The notes: generated from the sequence alone by a model not told the origin. A DNA stretch of 64,000 nt from Poriferisodalis sp965203655 (GCF_965203655.1 NZ_CBDBDD010000006.1:124001-188000); one strand, 5' to 3'; shown: positions 26,272-34,440, numbered from the stretch's first letter. Program-made: numbers and translations.

Positions 26272-26898
26272 TCAACCCGCGTCAGACCACAGCGTGGCTT
26301 CGTAGCCAGCTTCCAGGTCTTGATCGATGGCGCTTGGCTCAGCCTGCAGCTCGTGCTGGGAGGCGAGGATCTCGCCCGCCGTGGGCACGTCGCTATCCGG
26401 CCACGTCGACGTGTCCCAGAGGTCGGCGCGTATCAGCGCCTTCCCGCAGTGGAGAAAGCACTCGTCGACATCGACGACCACGGCCGTCTTGGGCACCCGA
26501 TCCCCCACCGCTGTCGCCGCACAGACGTCGGGATCGGTGGTGAGGGAAGCAGCGCCGTTCACCCGCACGGTGTGGTCGCTGCCTGGTACGAAAAAGATCA
26601 AACCGACCTGGGGGTTGTCCAGAAAGTTGGTGTACGAGTCGAGCCGGTTGTTGCCGGCGAGATCGCCGAAAGCCAAGCGTGCACCGTCATCGAGCACCCG
26701 GGCGAACCCCGGAGGCCCGCCACGGGGCGACGCGTCGGTCCCGCCCGGGCCATGGGTCGCCAGCACGCACAGCGGCGACATCGCCAGGAATCGAGTCGAC
26801 TCAGCATCGATCGCCGGCACGTTCTTGTTGGCCACCAGCTTGGACGGCTGCCGGTAGATCTCCCGCAGTGCCGTGGTGTCGCTGACCTGTCCATTCAT
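26272..26898 (-). CDS. PPOX-class FMN-dependent flavoprotein (MSMEG_1061 type)
   Basis: ATG 26898 is preceded by AAGGGA at 6 nt. The 208-residue product carries ESTRFLAMSPLCVLATHGPGGTDASPRGGPPGF near residue 35, LAFGDLAGNNRLDSYTNFLDNPQVGLIFFVPG near 80, and the flavin-barrel strand LRVNG-like TVRVNGAASL. This is the actinobacterial pyridoxamine-phosphate-oxidase-like family named after MSMEG_1061, with FMN in a split beta-barrel. The physiological substrate of that family is not established. Confidence 0.85.
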   Translation of the reverse strand: MNGQVSDTTALREIYRQPSKLVANKNVPAIDAESTRFLAMSPLCVLATHGPGGTDASPRGGPPGFARVLDDGARLAFGDLAGNNRLDSYTNFLDNPQVGLIFFVPGSDHTVRVNGAASLTTDPDVCAATAVGDRVPKTAVVVDVDECFLHCGKALIRADLWDTSTWPDSDVPTAGEILASQHELQAEPSAIDQDLEAGYEATLWSDAG

Positions 26899-27218
26899 CG
26901 CCCGTCCCTTTGCTTGTCTCATTCGTTCTGCCGCGTGGACCAGTTTGGCGGTCCCCGGACGCTCAGTGCTTCGTCAAAGCCCGCTGCCGCCGCCCGTAGC
27001 CGGTTGCGAGGTCGAGGCCTATGCCGATGCCGAGGTGCAGGTCGAGGTCGATGCCATCGCCGTAGGCGGCGTCATCCCCGTGTCCCGACCCTCTGCCCTG
27101 CGGGGCCGCTGCACCTCTCGCATGCGGCACATCAGACTCACCTCGGCAAATTCGAGCGTCGCCGCATCGCTAGGCAACTGCGCACGTTCGGCAAGCCGGC
27201 GGGCAGGAGATCCACCGC
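26899..27218. other. Intergenic region, nothing recognised
   Basis: About 320 bases separate the PPOX gene start and the 3' end of the DUF222-HNH gene. Apart from imperfect GAGGTCGA/CCGATGCC direct repeats at about 27010-27060, I see no gene, terminator hairpin or RNA feature in it. Confidence 0.5.
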
Positions 27219-28943
27219 TCAGCAGTTCTGACGGACGTGGTCTCCCGTTGGGGTGCGGGGCTTGCGGGGCGGGGCTGGTGTGACCGACCAGCCTTCGCCG
27301 GGGGGTGCCGGCGCCGTCGGCGGGTGCAGCACCAGGTTGTACTCGTGCAGCCGCTGGTGGTGGCTGTGGCACAGCAGCGCCAGATTGTTCAGGCTGGTGG
27401 GACCGTCGTCGAGCCAGTGCTGGATGTGGTGGCCGTCGCAGTGGATCGGCGCCCGGTCGCAGCCGGGCCACACGCAGCCTTGGTCGCGGGCGATCAGCGC
27501 CCGGCGGATGGCCGGGGGGATGGTGCGCTTGGCGCGACCCACGTCGAGCACCTCGCCAGGGCCGCCCATCACCACCGGTATGACCTGAGTGTCGCAGGCG
27601 ATCCTGCGCAGATCGGCCGCGCCGAGCACCGTGCCGGTCTCGGCAATCGCCGCGGCGCCCGGCACCGCCAGCAGATCGTTCGCAGGTCTCGACGCCGCGC
27701 ATGTGCACTCGGGATCGGTTGCGCTGTGCGGAGAACTGCCGCGCAGGTTGTCCAGGGTGGTGAGCACGATCATCTGCGTCGGACTCGGCACCACCCAGCC
27801 GTCGTCACCCGAGCCCCCGCCAGCGACAGTTGACCTATCGGGGGCTGCGGGTGTCGCTTCGAGATCACCTGGGGCCGACACAGCATCTCGAGCCGCAGAA
27901 CCTGCGTGTCCTGCCCAGCTGGGGCTCGAAGCGTCACCGCTAGCGGAGTCCGCGCCCTGCGCTGGTCCCGCGCTGCCGGTGCTCCTGGAACTCGCGTCAC
28001 GTTCTTCCGCGCAATCAGCGCTCTGCGCGCCGGCGGCGGTGAGCAGCCACACGAGCGCATCGGCGGCGCGCTGGGGGACGCTGCGCCGCTTGGAGTCGGG
28101 CAGGTCCTTGTCGCTGCGCCAGTTCCGCTCGATCGCGGCCACCAACAGGCGGTTGACGGCGTCGCCGGTCAGCGCATCGAACTTCGCACGCAAGTGCCAC
28201 ATGCCGTCGTGCGGGTCGACCCACATCGATGCCGACCTCGCGGCGCGCTGGCGAGCCCGCCGCTGCGCGTCGCTCTCGCGCCGCCACGCCGCCTCTGCGG
28301 CACGCACGGTCTGCCGTGTCTGATCGGCTGTCTGGCTCCTCGCCTGCTTGCACAGCTCGCGCCGCACGTCGTCGGGTACTTCTGCCGCGGCCACCATCGC
28401 GGCTTGATCGGAGTTGATGTCACCGCGCCCCAGCGCTTCCGCAACCGGCGGCTGGGCGTTCACAGCCTGAGCCTCGCGTTCGATCCGACGCGCCAGCGCA
28501 CCGCTGACCGCGGTGGCATTCACCAGCGTTTCTGCCCCCGATGCCTCCCCGCGGCGCGCATGCAGCCGACGCCGTACCGCTTCGGCAGCCAGCGCGCTGC
28601 GTGCCCCTTCAAGCACGTTGATGGCGCGCTGCACCGCCTGCGCGCACCACACCAAGTCCTCATCGCCCACAGACCGAACCGCTGCCGCATCCACCAACGG
28701 ATCCCCACCAACCAGCGGCCCCACCGCAGCATCGACCGCGCACCGAACTACAGCACCACCGCCGCCATCCACGTCACCGCCACCGTCGCTACCGTCACCA
28801 CCGCACCGCAGCGCCAACCGCGCACGCATCTCCGCCAGGCAGGCCTTCCCCGCAGGGCGACCGCCCGGACCACGCCGGACGGTCGCTGGTCGGCTTCCCA
28901 CGGCGGAGGTCATGACGGTCAACGTAGAAGGGGGGTGTGACAT
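27219..28943 (-). CDS. DUF222/HNH endonuclease domain protein (13E12-type)
   Basis: From ATG 28943 (ATG 28913 is an alternative; neither has a good binding site) the product is 574 residues. A low-complexity N-terminus is followed by the DUF222 helical region (about 120-330: GDINSDQAAMVAAAEVPDDVRREL and VDPHDGMWHLRAKFDALTGD), an unusual Ser/Gly/Asp-rich insert of about 70 residues, and a C-terminal HNH nuclease (about 505-560): CVWPGCDRAPIHCDGHHI, a central N-N-L-A-L-L-C, and HHQRLHEY. These proteins are abundant in actinobacteria, sometimes mobile; their DNA target is unknown. The gene is divergent from the DUF1697 gene. Confidence 0.88.
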   Translation of the reverse strand: MSHPPSTLTVMTSAVGSRPATVRRGPGGRPAGKACLAEMRARLALRCGGDGSDGGGDVDGGGGAVVRCAVDAAVGPLVGGDPLVDAAAVRSVGDEDLVWCAQAVQRAINVLEGARSALAAEAVRRRLHARRGEASGAETLVNATAVSGALARRIEREAQAVNAQPPVAEALGRGDINSDQAAMVAAAEVPDDVRRELCKQARSQTADQTRQTVRAAEAAWRRESDAQRRARQRAARSASMWVDPHDGMWHLRAKFDALTGDAVNRLLVAAIERNWRSDKDLPDSKRRSVPQRAADALVWLLTAAGAQSADCAEERDASSRSTGSAGPAQGADSASGDASSPSWAGHAGSAARDAVSAPGDLEATPAAPDRSTVAGGGSGDDGWVVPSPTQMIVLTTLDNLRGSSPHSATDPECTCAASRPANDLLAVPGAAAIAETGTVLGAADLRRIACDTQVIPVVMGGPGEVLDVGRAKRTIPPAIRRALIARDQGCVWPGCDRAPIHCDGHHIQHWLDDGPTSLNNLALLCHSHHQRLHEYNLVLHPPTAPAPPGEGWSVTPAPPRKPRTPTGDHVRQNC

Positions 28944-29018
28944 GTGTTCGTGGCACCGACTGCCGCCGTCGCCCTACCGTTCGGTCATGGCCGAAGCGAC
29001 CCGAGTGAGCCGCCTGCC

Positions 29019-29579
29019 ATGACCATCCGATGCGTCGTGCTGCCCAAGGGCATCAACGTGGGCGGGCACAATCGGGTCCCCATGGCCGAGCTGCGCCCCA
29101 AGCTGGCCGACGCCGGCTACACCGACCCCGTCACGATTCTCCAGAGCGGCAACATCATCGTCACCGCCGACCAGCCCGACGATGCCCCGGACCCCTCCGC
29201 AGTAGCCGGCGCAGTGGCCGCCTCCGTCCAGCAGCTGCTGGCCGACGAATTCGACGTCCACGTGGCCTGCGTGGCCCGCACCGCCGCCGAGATCGAAGCC
29301 ATCCTCGAGCGCAATCCCCTCCGCCACCTCGCCGATGACGGGTCGCGCTACCTAGTCAACTTCCTGTCGGACGAACCGAGCCCCGAGGCCGTGCGCGAAC
29401 TCACCGAAGCCGACCACACCCCCGAAGTCCTCCATGTCGAGGGCTCGGAGGCATACGTCTGGGCCCCCGAGGGCATCAAGGCGCTCCGCCTGACATACGC
29501 ACATCTCGAACGGCACTTCGGCGTGACCGCCACGGCCCGCAACTGGAACACGCTCGAACGCATCGCAGCCAGGCTCTAG
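29019..29579 (+). CDS. DUF1697 domain protein
   Basis: ATG 29019 starts MTIRCVVLPKGINVGGHNRVPMAELR, the typical DUF1697 opening (G-I-N-V-G-G-x-N), and TILQSGNIIVTA is the second signature. The C-terminal half (LVNFLSDEPSPEAVREL and ARNWNTLERIAARL) is also characteristic. The 186-residue cytoplasmic protein is of unknown function although the family is very widespread. Confidence 0.85.
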   Translation: MTIRCVVLPKGINVGGHNRVPMAELRPKLADAGYTDPVTILQSGNIIVTADQPDDAPDPSAVAGAVAASVQQLLADEFDVHVACVARTAAEIEAILERNPLRHLADDGSRYLVNFLSDEPSPEAVRELTEADHTPEVLHVEGSEAYVWAPEGIKALRLTYAHLERHFGVTATARNWNTLERIAARL

Positions 29580-29625
29580 CCAGCCAGCCCCGCGCAATGT
29601 CGGCCGACCACCTCGGGCGGCCAGA

Positions 29626-30621
29626 ATGTCGGCCGTGACGCTGCTGGAGGTCGAATCGCTGACCAAGCGATACGGCTCGATCACCGCCGTCGACGATCTG
29701 TCGTTCTCGGTGGCCCCCGGCGAAACGCTCGGGCTGCTGGGCCCCAACGGCGCCGGCAAGACGACCACGATGGGCTGCATCGTCGGCCTGCTGGAACCCG
29801 ACGGCGGCCACATCGCCGTCGACGGGCTGGCGCCGAAGTCGAAGACGGTCAGCGCCATGGTCGGGTATGCAGCCCAGCGCACGGCGTTGTACCTGTCGCT
29901 GCGCGTGTCAGAGAACCTCGCCTACTTCGACGGCCTGTACGGGCTGCGGGGCCGGGCGCTCTCGGAGGCGGTGGCGAAGATCGTCGACCTGTTCGACCTC
30001 GACTCGCTGATCGGCCGCCGGGTGAACGACCTCAGCGTGGGGCAGGCGAAGCTGGTGCACCTGACGTCGACCGTGATACATGAGCCCACGCTGCTGCTGG
30101 TCGATGAGCCGACCGCAGGCCTCGACGTGTCGGCGCGACGGCGGGTGATCGACGCCATCCGACGGCTCGCGGCCGGCGGCACTGCGGTCATCTTCAGCAC
30201 CCACTACCTCGAGGAAGCCGACGAGGCGTGTGACTCGCTGGTGATCATCGACCACGGCCGGCGGGTCGCGGCCGGTCCGCTCGACGACCTGCTCGCTGCC
30301 GACCCCGACCCGGCGACGATCATCCGGCTCGGCGATGTACGTCGCCATGGCGATCGCAGGCGCCGGCGGGGCCATCGCCAAGATCGCAGCGCTGCCGGGC
30401 TGGGTGCAGGCCATCGCCCCGGCCAGCCCTGTGTACTGGGTGATCGACGCCTACCGCAGCGTGCTCAACGGCGAGCAGGGATTCGGCCGCGCCATCGCCA
30501 TGCTGGTCGGGTTCGCAGCGCTGTTCACCGCCATCACCCTGTGGCAATTCCGAGCCCACAAGCCGAAAGAGGGCCTCGCCGGGTGACCGATTCCGCCTCA
30601 GCAGCCTCAGCGGCGCAGTGA
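29626..30621 (+). CDS. ABC transporter ATPase with aberrant C-terminus
   Basis: Residues 1-235 are a normal ABC-2-type ATPase: LLGPNGAGKTTTMGCI (Walker A), NDLSVGQAKLVHL (signature, S-V-G-Q rather than S-G-G-Q), LLLVDEPTAGLD (Walker B) and STHYLEEADEACD (H-loop). At about 30325 the sequence switches: the frame continues for about 95 Arg-rich residues with no family resemblance, while a different frame from 30335 encodes a permease C-terminus. So an internal deletion has fused the end of the ATPase gene to the end of its permease gene, out of frame. The ATPase may still fold, but it has lost its transmembrane partner. Confidence 0.7.
   Translation: MSAVTLLEVESLTKRYGSITAVDDLSFSVAPGETLGLLGPNGAGKTTTMGCIVGLLEPDGGHIAVDGLAPKSKTVSAMVGYAAQRTALYLSLRVSENLAYFDGLYGLRGRALSEAVAKIVDLFDLDSLIGRRVNDLSVGQAKLVHLTSTVIHEPTLLLVDEPTAGLDVSARRRVIDAIRRLAAGGTAVIFSTHYLEEADEACDSLVIIDHGRRVAAGPLDDLLAADPDPATIIRLGDVRRHGDRRRRRGHRQDRSAAGLGAGHRPGQPCVLGDRRLPQRAQRRAGIRPRHRHAGRVRSAVHRHHPVAIPSPQAERGPRRVTDSASAASAAQ
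30335..30586 (+). pseudogene. ABC-2 permease, C-terminal remnant
   Basis: This frame reads AIAGAGGAIAKIAALPGWVQAIAPASPVYWVIDAYRSV and then a membrane helix (AIAMLVGFAALFTAITLWQF) and a short basic tail. That is the standard last 80 residues of ABC-2-type permeases (P-x-x-Y-W/A-x-x-A-x-R-x-x). No upstream permease sequence exists; the ATPase gene runs directly into it. The remainder, perhaps 500-600 bp, was deleted. Confidence 0.75.
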
Positions 30622-30966
30622 GCTGGACAGGCCGAGCGCCAGTCGGAGACCGTCGTCGATGCGTTCCATCGTGGCCGGGCCGGCGGCGCCGACCGCTTCG
30701 GACAGTTCCGCCTTGTCGATAGTGACCACTTGGGACACGTTCGCCACCGAGTCGTGGGGCAGGCCCGCTTCGGCGGCGGGCAGGCTCACGTTGCCGGGCG
30801 CGTCGAGCAGCTGCAGATTGCTTGTCACCACTACCCCGACAACCGTCGCTATGCGGCTGCGGTTGAAGCTGTCATCGGAGACCACCACCAGCGGGTGCCG
30901 ATAGCCCGGTTCCGAACCGGCCGGCTCGCCGAAGTCCACCCAGCAGACATCGCCCCGCTGAATCAC
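30607..30966 (-). CDS. mazF: MazF/PemK-family endoribonuclease toxin
   Basis: The 119-residue product begins MIQRGDVCWVDFGEPAGSEPGYRHPLVVVSDDSFN, the MazF opening with its G-D-x-x-x-x-x-F and R-P/H-L-V-V. VVGVVVTSNLQLLDAPGNVSL and SVANVSQVVTIDKAEL supply the conserved Thr-Ser and Q-x-x-x-I-D strands. It would cleave mRNA at specific short sequences and is neutralised by the adjacent antitoxin, whose stop overlaps its ATG by 4 nt. Confidence 0.88.
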   Translation of the reverse strand: MIQRGDVCWVDFGEPAGSEPGYRHPLVVVSDDSFNRSRIATVVGVVVTSNLQLLDAPGNVSLPAAEAGLPHDSVANVSQVVTIDKAELSEAVGAAGPATMERIDDGLRLALGLSSSLRR

Positions 30967-31196
30967 CGGCGGCCTGACAGCGCCCGAGCCTGCGCCTCAC
31001 GAAGGCCGGCCCCGAGATCGGAGCGCTCGGCCTCGTACACGGCATTGAGCTTGGCCGTGACCTCCTGCCGCTCCGCCTCGGCCAGCAGACGCCGCAGCGC
31101 CTCCGCATACAGGCTTGAGCGCGAGCAGCGCTCACGCGCCGCCAATTCCTCCCCTGCCCGAAACACATCGTCCGGAATCGAAACGGCGATCTTCAT
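30963..31196 (-). CDS. mazE: MazE-like ribbon-helix-helix antitoxin
   Basis: The 77-residue product begins MKIAVSIPDDVFRAGEELAARERCSRSSLYAEALRRLL, a ribbon-helix-helix DNA-binding domain, followed by a charged C-terminal helix that should wrap the toxin. It precedes mazF with an ATGA overlap, the usual antitoxin-first order. It probably represses its own promoter; the AT-rich 31200-31230 region just upstream is the likely operator. Confidence 0.85.
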   Translation of the reverse strand: MKIAVSIPDDVFRAGEELAARERCSRSSLYAEALRRLLAEAERQEVTAKLNAVYEAERSDLGAGLREAQARALSGRR

Positions 31197-31295
31197 GCCC
31201 GCAGTATAACCAAGTCATACCACCGCTCATCTCGCGGGCGAAGGCTGCTGTCGACGGGTCGAAGCAGATCGGCGCAGCAGACGCCCTGGGGCCCT

Positions 31296-31886
31296 TCAAC
31301 CCTGACCAAGGTTGATCGGCACTAGGGGCCGGCTGACGACGGTCGCGTGGAATCTGCCCGTGCCCTCCGCGATCCAGTCGGCCGGGCGAATGGCGTCCTG
31401 CACCGGACGACCGAGTCGTTTCTCGGCGACGGAGAGCGCTGCGTAGAGCCGGTCGCGGTCGGGCGCGCCAAGCACGAGGACATCTATATCGGCGACGGGA
31501 CGATCGGCTCCCTCTCCAGCCCAGCGGGCTGCCCATGAGCCAAAGATGTGCGCGGCTTCAACGCCGTCGACGTCGTCAAGAACCTCAGCGAGCACTTGCG
31601 GCGGGCCGAACGCCTTGACCAGCACGTCGGCGAGTCCCCGGTAGTAGGGACTGTCGGTGTCGGCTCGCACGAGCCGGACATTGCCGATTCTGCGGCTCGT
31701 GACGATGCCGGCGGCTTCGGCTCGCTCGATCTCACGGTGCACGGAGCTGATCGGAACACCCGCCATGGCTGCGATGTCCGTGACGCTGGCTTCGAGCTCG
31801 GGATCGCCCAGCAGCAGAGCAAGAATCTCGCCCTGCTGGCGCGACCGCAACAGCGGCAGCAACTTCGGCGCCTCAGTCTTTCCCAT
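31296..31886 (-). CDS. Winged-helix regulator fused to a MNT-type nucleotidyltransferase
   Basis: The 196-residue product from ATG 31886 starts with a winged-helix domain (about 15-75: GEILALLLGDPELEASVTDIAAMAGVPISSVHREIERAEAAG and RIGNVRLVRAD). The second half is a minimal nucleotidyltransferase: HIFGSWAARWAGEGADRPVADIDVLVLG, with G-S-W and a D-x-D metal pair (Asp-Ile-Asp), then a basic C-terminus. Stand-alone MNT proteins normally pair with HEPN toxins and adenylylate them; no HEPN gene is adjacent. The fusion could AMPylate a protein or DNA-bound partner while binding its own promoter. Transcribed toward mazE, about 100 bp apart. Confidence 0.75.
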   Translation of the reverse strand: MGKTEAPKLLPLLRSRQQGEILALLLGDPELEASVTDIAAMAGVPISSVHREIERAEAAGIVTSRRIGNVRLVRADTDSPYYRGLADVLVKAFGPPQVLAEVLDDVDGVEAAHIFGSWAARWAGEGADRPVADIDVLVLGAPDRDRLYAALSVAEKRLGRPVQDAIRPADWIAEGTGRFHATVVSRPLVPINLGQG

Positions 31887-32029
31887 ATCTAGAGAAGTTT
31901 ATTCCATGACACAGAATCGCAAGCGCTTGTCGACTGATGGTTCAGGTCTCAATCACAGGCGAACTCACGGCCGCAGGCCTACTAGCTTGTCTAGTGCAAT
32001 AGACACGTGGGCGGCAACGGAGTAGGGCG

Positions 32030-32404
32030 ATGAGCAGTTACACGGTGACCTACCGGCGAGATCCGGGCGACGATGCTTGGATTGTGGACATCGAGGCCAT
32101 GGCCGACGTCCACACCTTCGGCCGGAACCTCGATGAAGCGGCGACAAACGCCCGCGAGGCCATCGCCGTCACGGTCGACATCCCAGAGTCCGCCGTGGAG
32201 CTCGACGAGCGCATCGAAGTTGCCGACGTCGATGTCGGCGAACTCGCACGCTTGCGCGACCAGGCGCTGGAGGCGCACGAGCTCTACTTGGCTCGCCAGC
32301 GGGCCGCCGCGTTGCGTCTCACCGAGGCCGGCGTCTCACGGCGGGATGCGGCCCGGCTCCTCGGCGTGTCACACCAGCGGGTCCAGCAACTCGTCGCCGG
32401 CTGA
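32030..32404 (+). CDS. HicB-like antitoxin with C-terminal HTH
   Basis: ATG 32030 has GGAGTAGGGCG upstream. Residues 1-60 are a HicB partial RNase-H-like fold (YTVTYRRDPGDDAWIVDIEAMADVHTFGRNLDEAATNAREAIAV). A helical linker and a C-terminal helix-turn-helix follow (SRRDAARLLGVSHQRVQQLVAG). HicB antitoxins normally neighbour the small RNase HicA; none is present here. Instead the next gene, starting after one base, encodes a DUF2384-like protein. Confidence 0.8.
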   Translation: MSSYTVTYRRDPGDDAWIVDIEAMADVHTFGRNLDEAATNAREAIAVTVDIPESAVELDERIEVADVDVGELARLRDQALEAHELYLARQRAAALRLTEAGVSRRDAARLLGVSHQRVQQLVAG

Positions 32405-32405
32405 C

Positions 32406-32669
32406 GTGAGTGGCACGAACCCCCGCGGCGTCGCTCGCCGGCGGACGCAGCCGACAGCTCCCCACCCTGAGACCGAGGAGCAGCCGCAGGAGCTGCAAGC
32501 GGCTATTGATCTCGCCCGCACGGTCATCAGCGACGACGCCGTCAGGCCGTGGCTGCAGTCTCCCAACCCGAACCTCGGCGACCGAACACCGCTGGACGTC
32601 ATCGCCTCCGGCGAGCACCAACGCGTCGTCGATTTGCTGCATGCGCTGGCGGAGGGCGTCACGTCCTGA
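32406..32669 (+). CDS. DUF2384 (MbcA/ParS/Xre toxin-binding)-like protein
   Basis: GTG 32406 starts 1 base after the HicB-like stop. The 87-residue product has a basic, disordered N-terminus (to about residue 25), a helix (QELQAAIDLARTVISDDAVRPWL) and the phrase SPNPNLGDRTPLDVIASGEHQRVVDLL. That W-L-x-x-P-N-P-x-L-G-x-R-T-P-L-x-x-I-x-x-G motif is the toxin-binding domain of MbcA/Xre-type antitoxins, which normally neutralise RES or ART-type toxins. No RES-domain gene is next to it, so two different antitoxin types are fused in one operon without a visible toxin. Confidence 0.75.
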   Translation: MSGTNPRGVARRRTQPTAPHPETEEQPQELQAAIDLARTVISDDAVRPWLQSPNPNLGDRTPLDVIASGEHQRVVDLLHALAEGVTS

Positions 32670-32672
32670 CCA

Positions 32673-32736
32673 AACGCTAAACAGCCCCGACCGAAGTCGG
32701 GGCCGTCGGACCGGGGTTACGAGCCCCGGTGGGGTG
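32673..32736 (+). repeat. 64-bp double-hairpin repeat, copy 1
   Basis: This starts four bases after the DUF2384 stop. It holds two perfect 7-bp hairpins in tandem: CCCCGAC-CGAA-GTCGGGG and ACCGGGG-(7 nt)-CCCCGGT. A copy differing at only 3 of 64 bases lies at 34441-34504. Both copies follow a plus-strand gene, so a terminator or RNA-stability function is natural, although no T-tract follows. Confidence 0.75.
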
Positions 32737-32797
32737 CGCTCATAGTACCGGTCGCATCGGTCGCTGGAACAACTGCCGCACGTCGCCTGATGCGCAA

Positions 32798-32823
32798 CTA
32801 CGGCCGCCCGAAGGCGGCCGTAG
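32798..32823. terminator. 11-bp perfect hairpin, likely bidirectional terminator
   Basis: CTACGGCCGCC and GGCGGCCGTAG form a perfect 11-bp stem with a CGAA tetraloop. It lies between the converging DUF2384 and DUF6088 genes, where a terminator serving both is expected. No run of T follows on either strand. Confidence 0.6.
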
Positions 32824-32933
32824 GACGTGGCGTTCGGCCTCGGGCCTAAGCGCCGTTGAAGAAGTACACGGGCACTATACGGCCCGATCCGAGCCCCAGC
32901 CAAATCGGTTCGAGTCGCTGCCTGAGCAGGCCT

Positions 32934-33530
32934 TCACAAGCCGAGCCGACGTTCGATGGCCTGCCAGCGTGTGCGGGCTGCCACGTGATGCTCGTCGTCG
33001 ATCTGCTCGCAGACCGCACGCGGCCGGACGGCTTCGGACTCAACCAGGCCTACGACAGCAGCCTCGACATCGTCCCAGCTGACCTCGACGTATCGAGTGC
33101 CGTCGCGCATCAGCTCGATCACCGCGACTTCAAGCGGCTCCAGCTCCCGGAACCGACGCTCGACAGACCTCGCCGCAAACACCACTCCTCGGGGAGGCCG
33201 ATGAGCACGGCCGGCGACCGCCACCGCCTCCACAGAGGGAACCTGCGTCGTCAAGCCCAGTGCTGTTGCAGCCGAGAAGCCAGCTGGGCCGGCCCCGGCG
33301 CCCGCCACTGCCATCCCGACCGCGAGCGGCGCCGGAGGCACCATCCCAGCCCGTGTCTGGGGCCCCTTCCAGTACAGGCCCTTGTGGGCGCGCATCAGCT
33401 CATTCCGGCCTGCCAGCCGCGCCAGCTCGCAATCGACTGCGTGACCTGGTGTCGGCAGATCGCTTCGCGACAGAAACGACCGCACCGGCAGGCGCTCGAC
33501 ATGCTCACGGACCGTCTCAGCAACGCTCAT
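32934..33530 (-). CDS. DUF6088 / AbiEi-like type IV antitoxin-family protein
   Basis: ATG 33530 begins MSVAETVREHVERLPVRSFLSRSDL, the winged-helix start of the DUF6088/AbiEi group, and GRNELMRAHKGLYWKGPQTR is the characteristic H-x-G-L/V-Y-x-x-P phrase. The second domain (about 75-198) fits the AbiEi C-terminal region (RPPRGVVFAARSVERRFRELEPLEVAVIELMRDG). AbiEi antitoxins normally partner AbiEii nucleotidyltransferases; here the divergent neighbour is a NYN nuclease instead. No ribosome binding site is seen and the leader is AT-rich, so the mRNA may be leaderless. Confidence 0.75.
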   Translation of the reverse strand: MSVAETVREHVERLPVRSFLSRSDLPTPGHAVDCELARLAGRNELMRAHKGLYWKGPQTRAGMVPPAPLAVGMAVAGAGAGPAGFSAATALGLTTQVPSVEAVAVAGRAHRPPRGVVFAARSVERRFRELEPLEVAVIELMRDGTRYVEVSWDDVEAAVVGLVESEAVRPRAVCEQIDDEHHVAARTRWQAIERRLGL

Positions 33531-33767
33531 GAGAAGAAATCGTATTGATAATTTCTCAAAGCTGCTAAGCGAATTTGTCGGCATCGATTCGGGTTTCCGC
33601 TCCGCCCTGAAGCACCCCCGCCAGCGATGCGACACACCGAACAGTGACATGCATGTCCAATCGAACCGCACAGGGGTTCAGTCGACCGACCCGCTACGCT
33701 GCGGGCATCTGCTCCCCGCCCGCTGGGCTGCAACTTCGGTTCAGCCCCCGGGCGGGTGTTTCTTGTC

Positions 33768-34358
33768 ATGCGAGCACTCGTACAGATTGACGGTCAAAAC
33801 CTGCTGCACTTGGCCCGCGTCGCGTGGGCGCCAACACCGCGCCGTCGTAGCTCGCCGTACGAATGGCCGAGCTACGACGTGGTGAAGCTCGCGCAGGCTC
33901 TCGTTGACGCTCGCACTGGACGCGAGCTCGTGGAGGTGCGCTTCTACACAGGCGTGCCCGAGCGAGCGGCCAACAGGTTCTGGCACGACTTTTGGACCAA
34001 CAAGCTTCGCCACTTGGCGAATCAGGGCGTTCACGTTTACCGGGGCCGAGTCAGCGCAGGGCGCCAAGAGAAGGGAGTTGATGTCAGCCTCGCCGTAGAT
34101 CTTGTGCAGGCAACCCACGAGCAGCGTTACGACGTCTCCATCATTGTCAGCCAGGACACCGATTTCGGCCCGGCAGTTCGGCTGGCCAAGACGGTTGCTC
34201 AAGCGCAGAGTCGGCAACTCGTCTTTGAATCTGCGTTTCCCTCCAGCCGCCGCGTGCGATCGTCGAGGGGCGTTCCAGGCACCACATGGCTGCCTATCGA
34301 CAAGGCGATGTACGACGCTTGCCGCGACCTCCGCGACTATCGAGCGCAACGGCACTGA
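33768..34358 (+). CDS. NYN-domain (PIN-like) nuclease
   Basis: ATG 33768 (GTG 33756 possible) begins MRALVQIDGQNLLH, the NYN opening with its first acidic residue. RQEKGVDVSLAVDLV and YDVSIIVSQDTDFGPAVRLAK give the other acidic residues of the PIN-like metal site. The 196-residue single-domain protein probably cleaves RNA. Its start lies about 240 bp from the divergent DUF6088 gene. A similar protein begins at the right edge of the window (63544). Confidence 0.85.
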   Translation: MRALVQIDGQNLLHLARVAWAPTPRRRSSPYEWPSYDVVKLAQALVDARTGRELVEVRFYTGVPERAANRFWHDFWTNKLRHLANQGVHVYRGRVSAGRQEKGVDVSLAVDLVQATHEQRYDVSIIVSQDTDFGPAVRLAKTVAQAQSRQLVFESAFPSSRRVRSSRGVPGTTWLPIDKAMYDACRDLRDYRAQRH

Positions 34359-34440
34359 CGCGTTAGGGCAAGGCACGCCATATCGGAGCCCCTCGAACGA
34401 TGACCAACATCCATCACGACCCGACGACGTTCGCTGCCTG

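Noticed and set aside
27019..27708. 229-residue minus-strand frame overlapping the DUF222-HNH gene end
   Set aside because: It is Arg/Pro-rich shadow of the HNH region and continues into non-coding sequence without a start or family match.
32673..32736. Double hairpin as a tRNA or riboswitch
   Set aside because: It has no cloverleaf, no CCA and no conserved riboswitch core; both copies follow gene ends, so it reads as terminator-like.
33768..34358. NYN gene as an AbiEii toxin
   Set aside because: The protein has the NYN acidic residues and no nucleotidyltransferase G-S...D-x-D motif.
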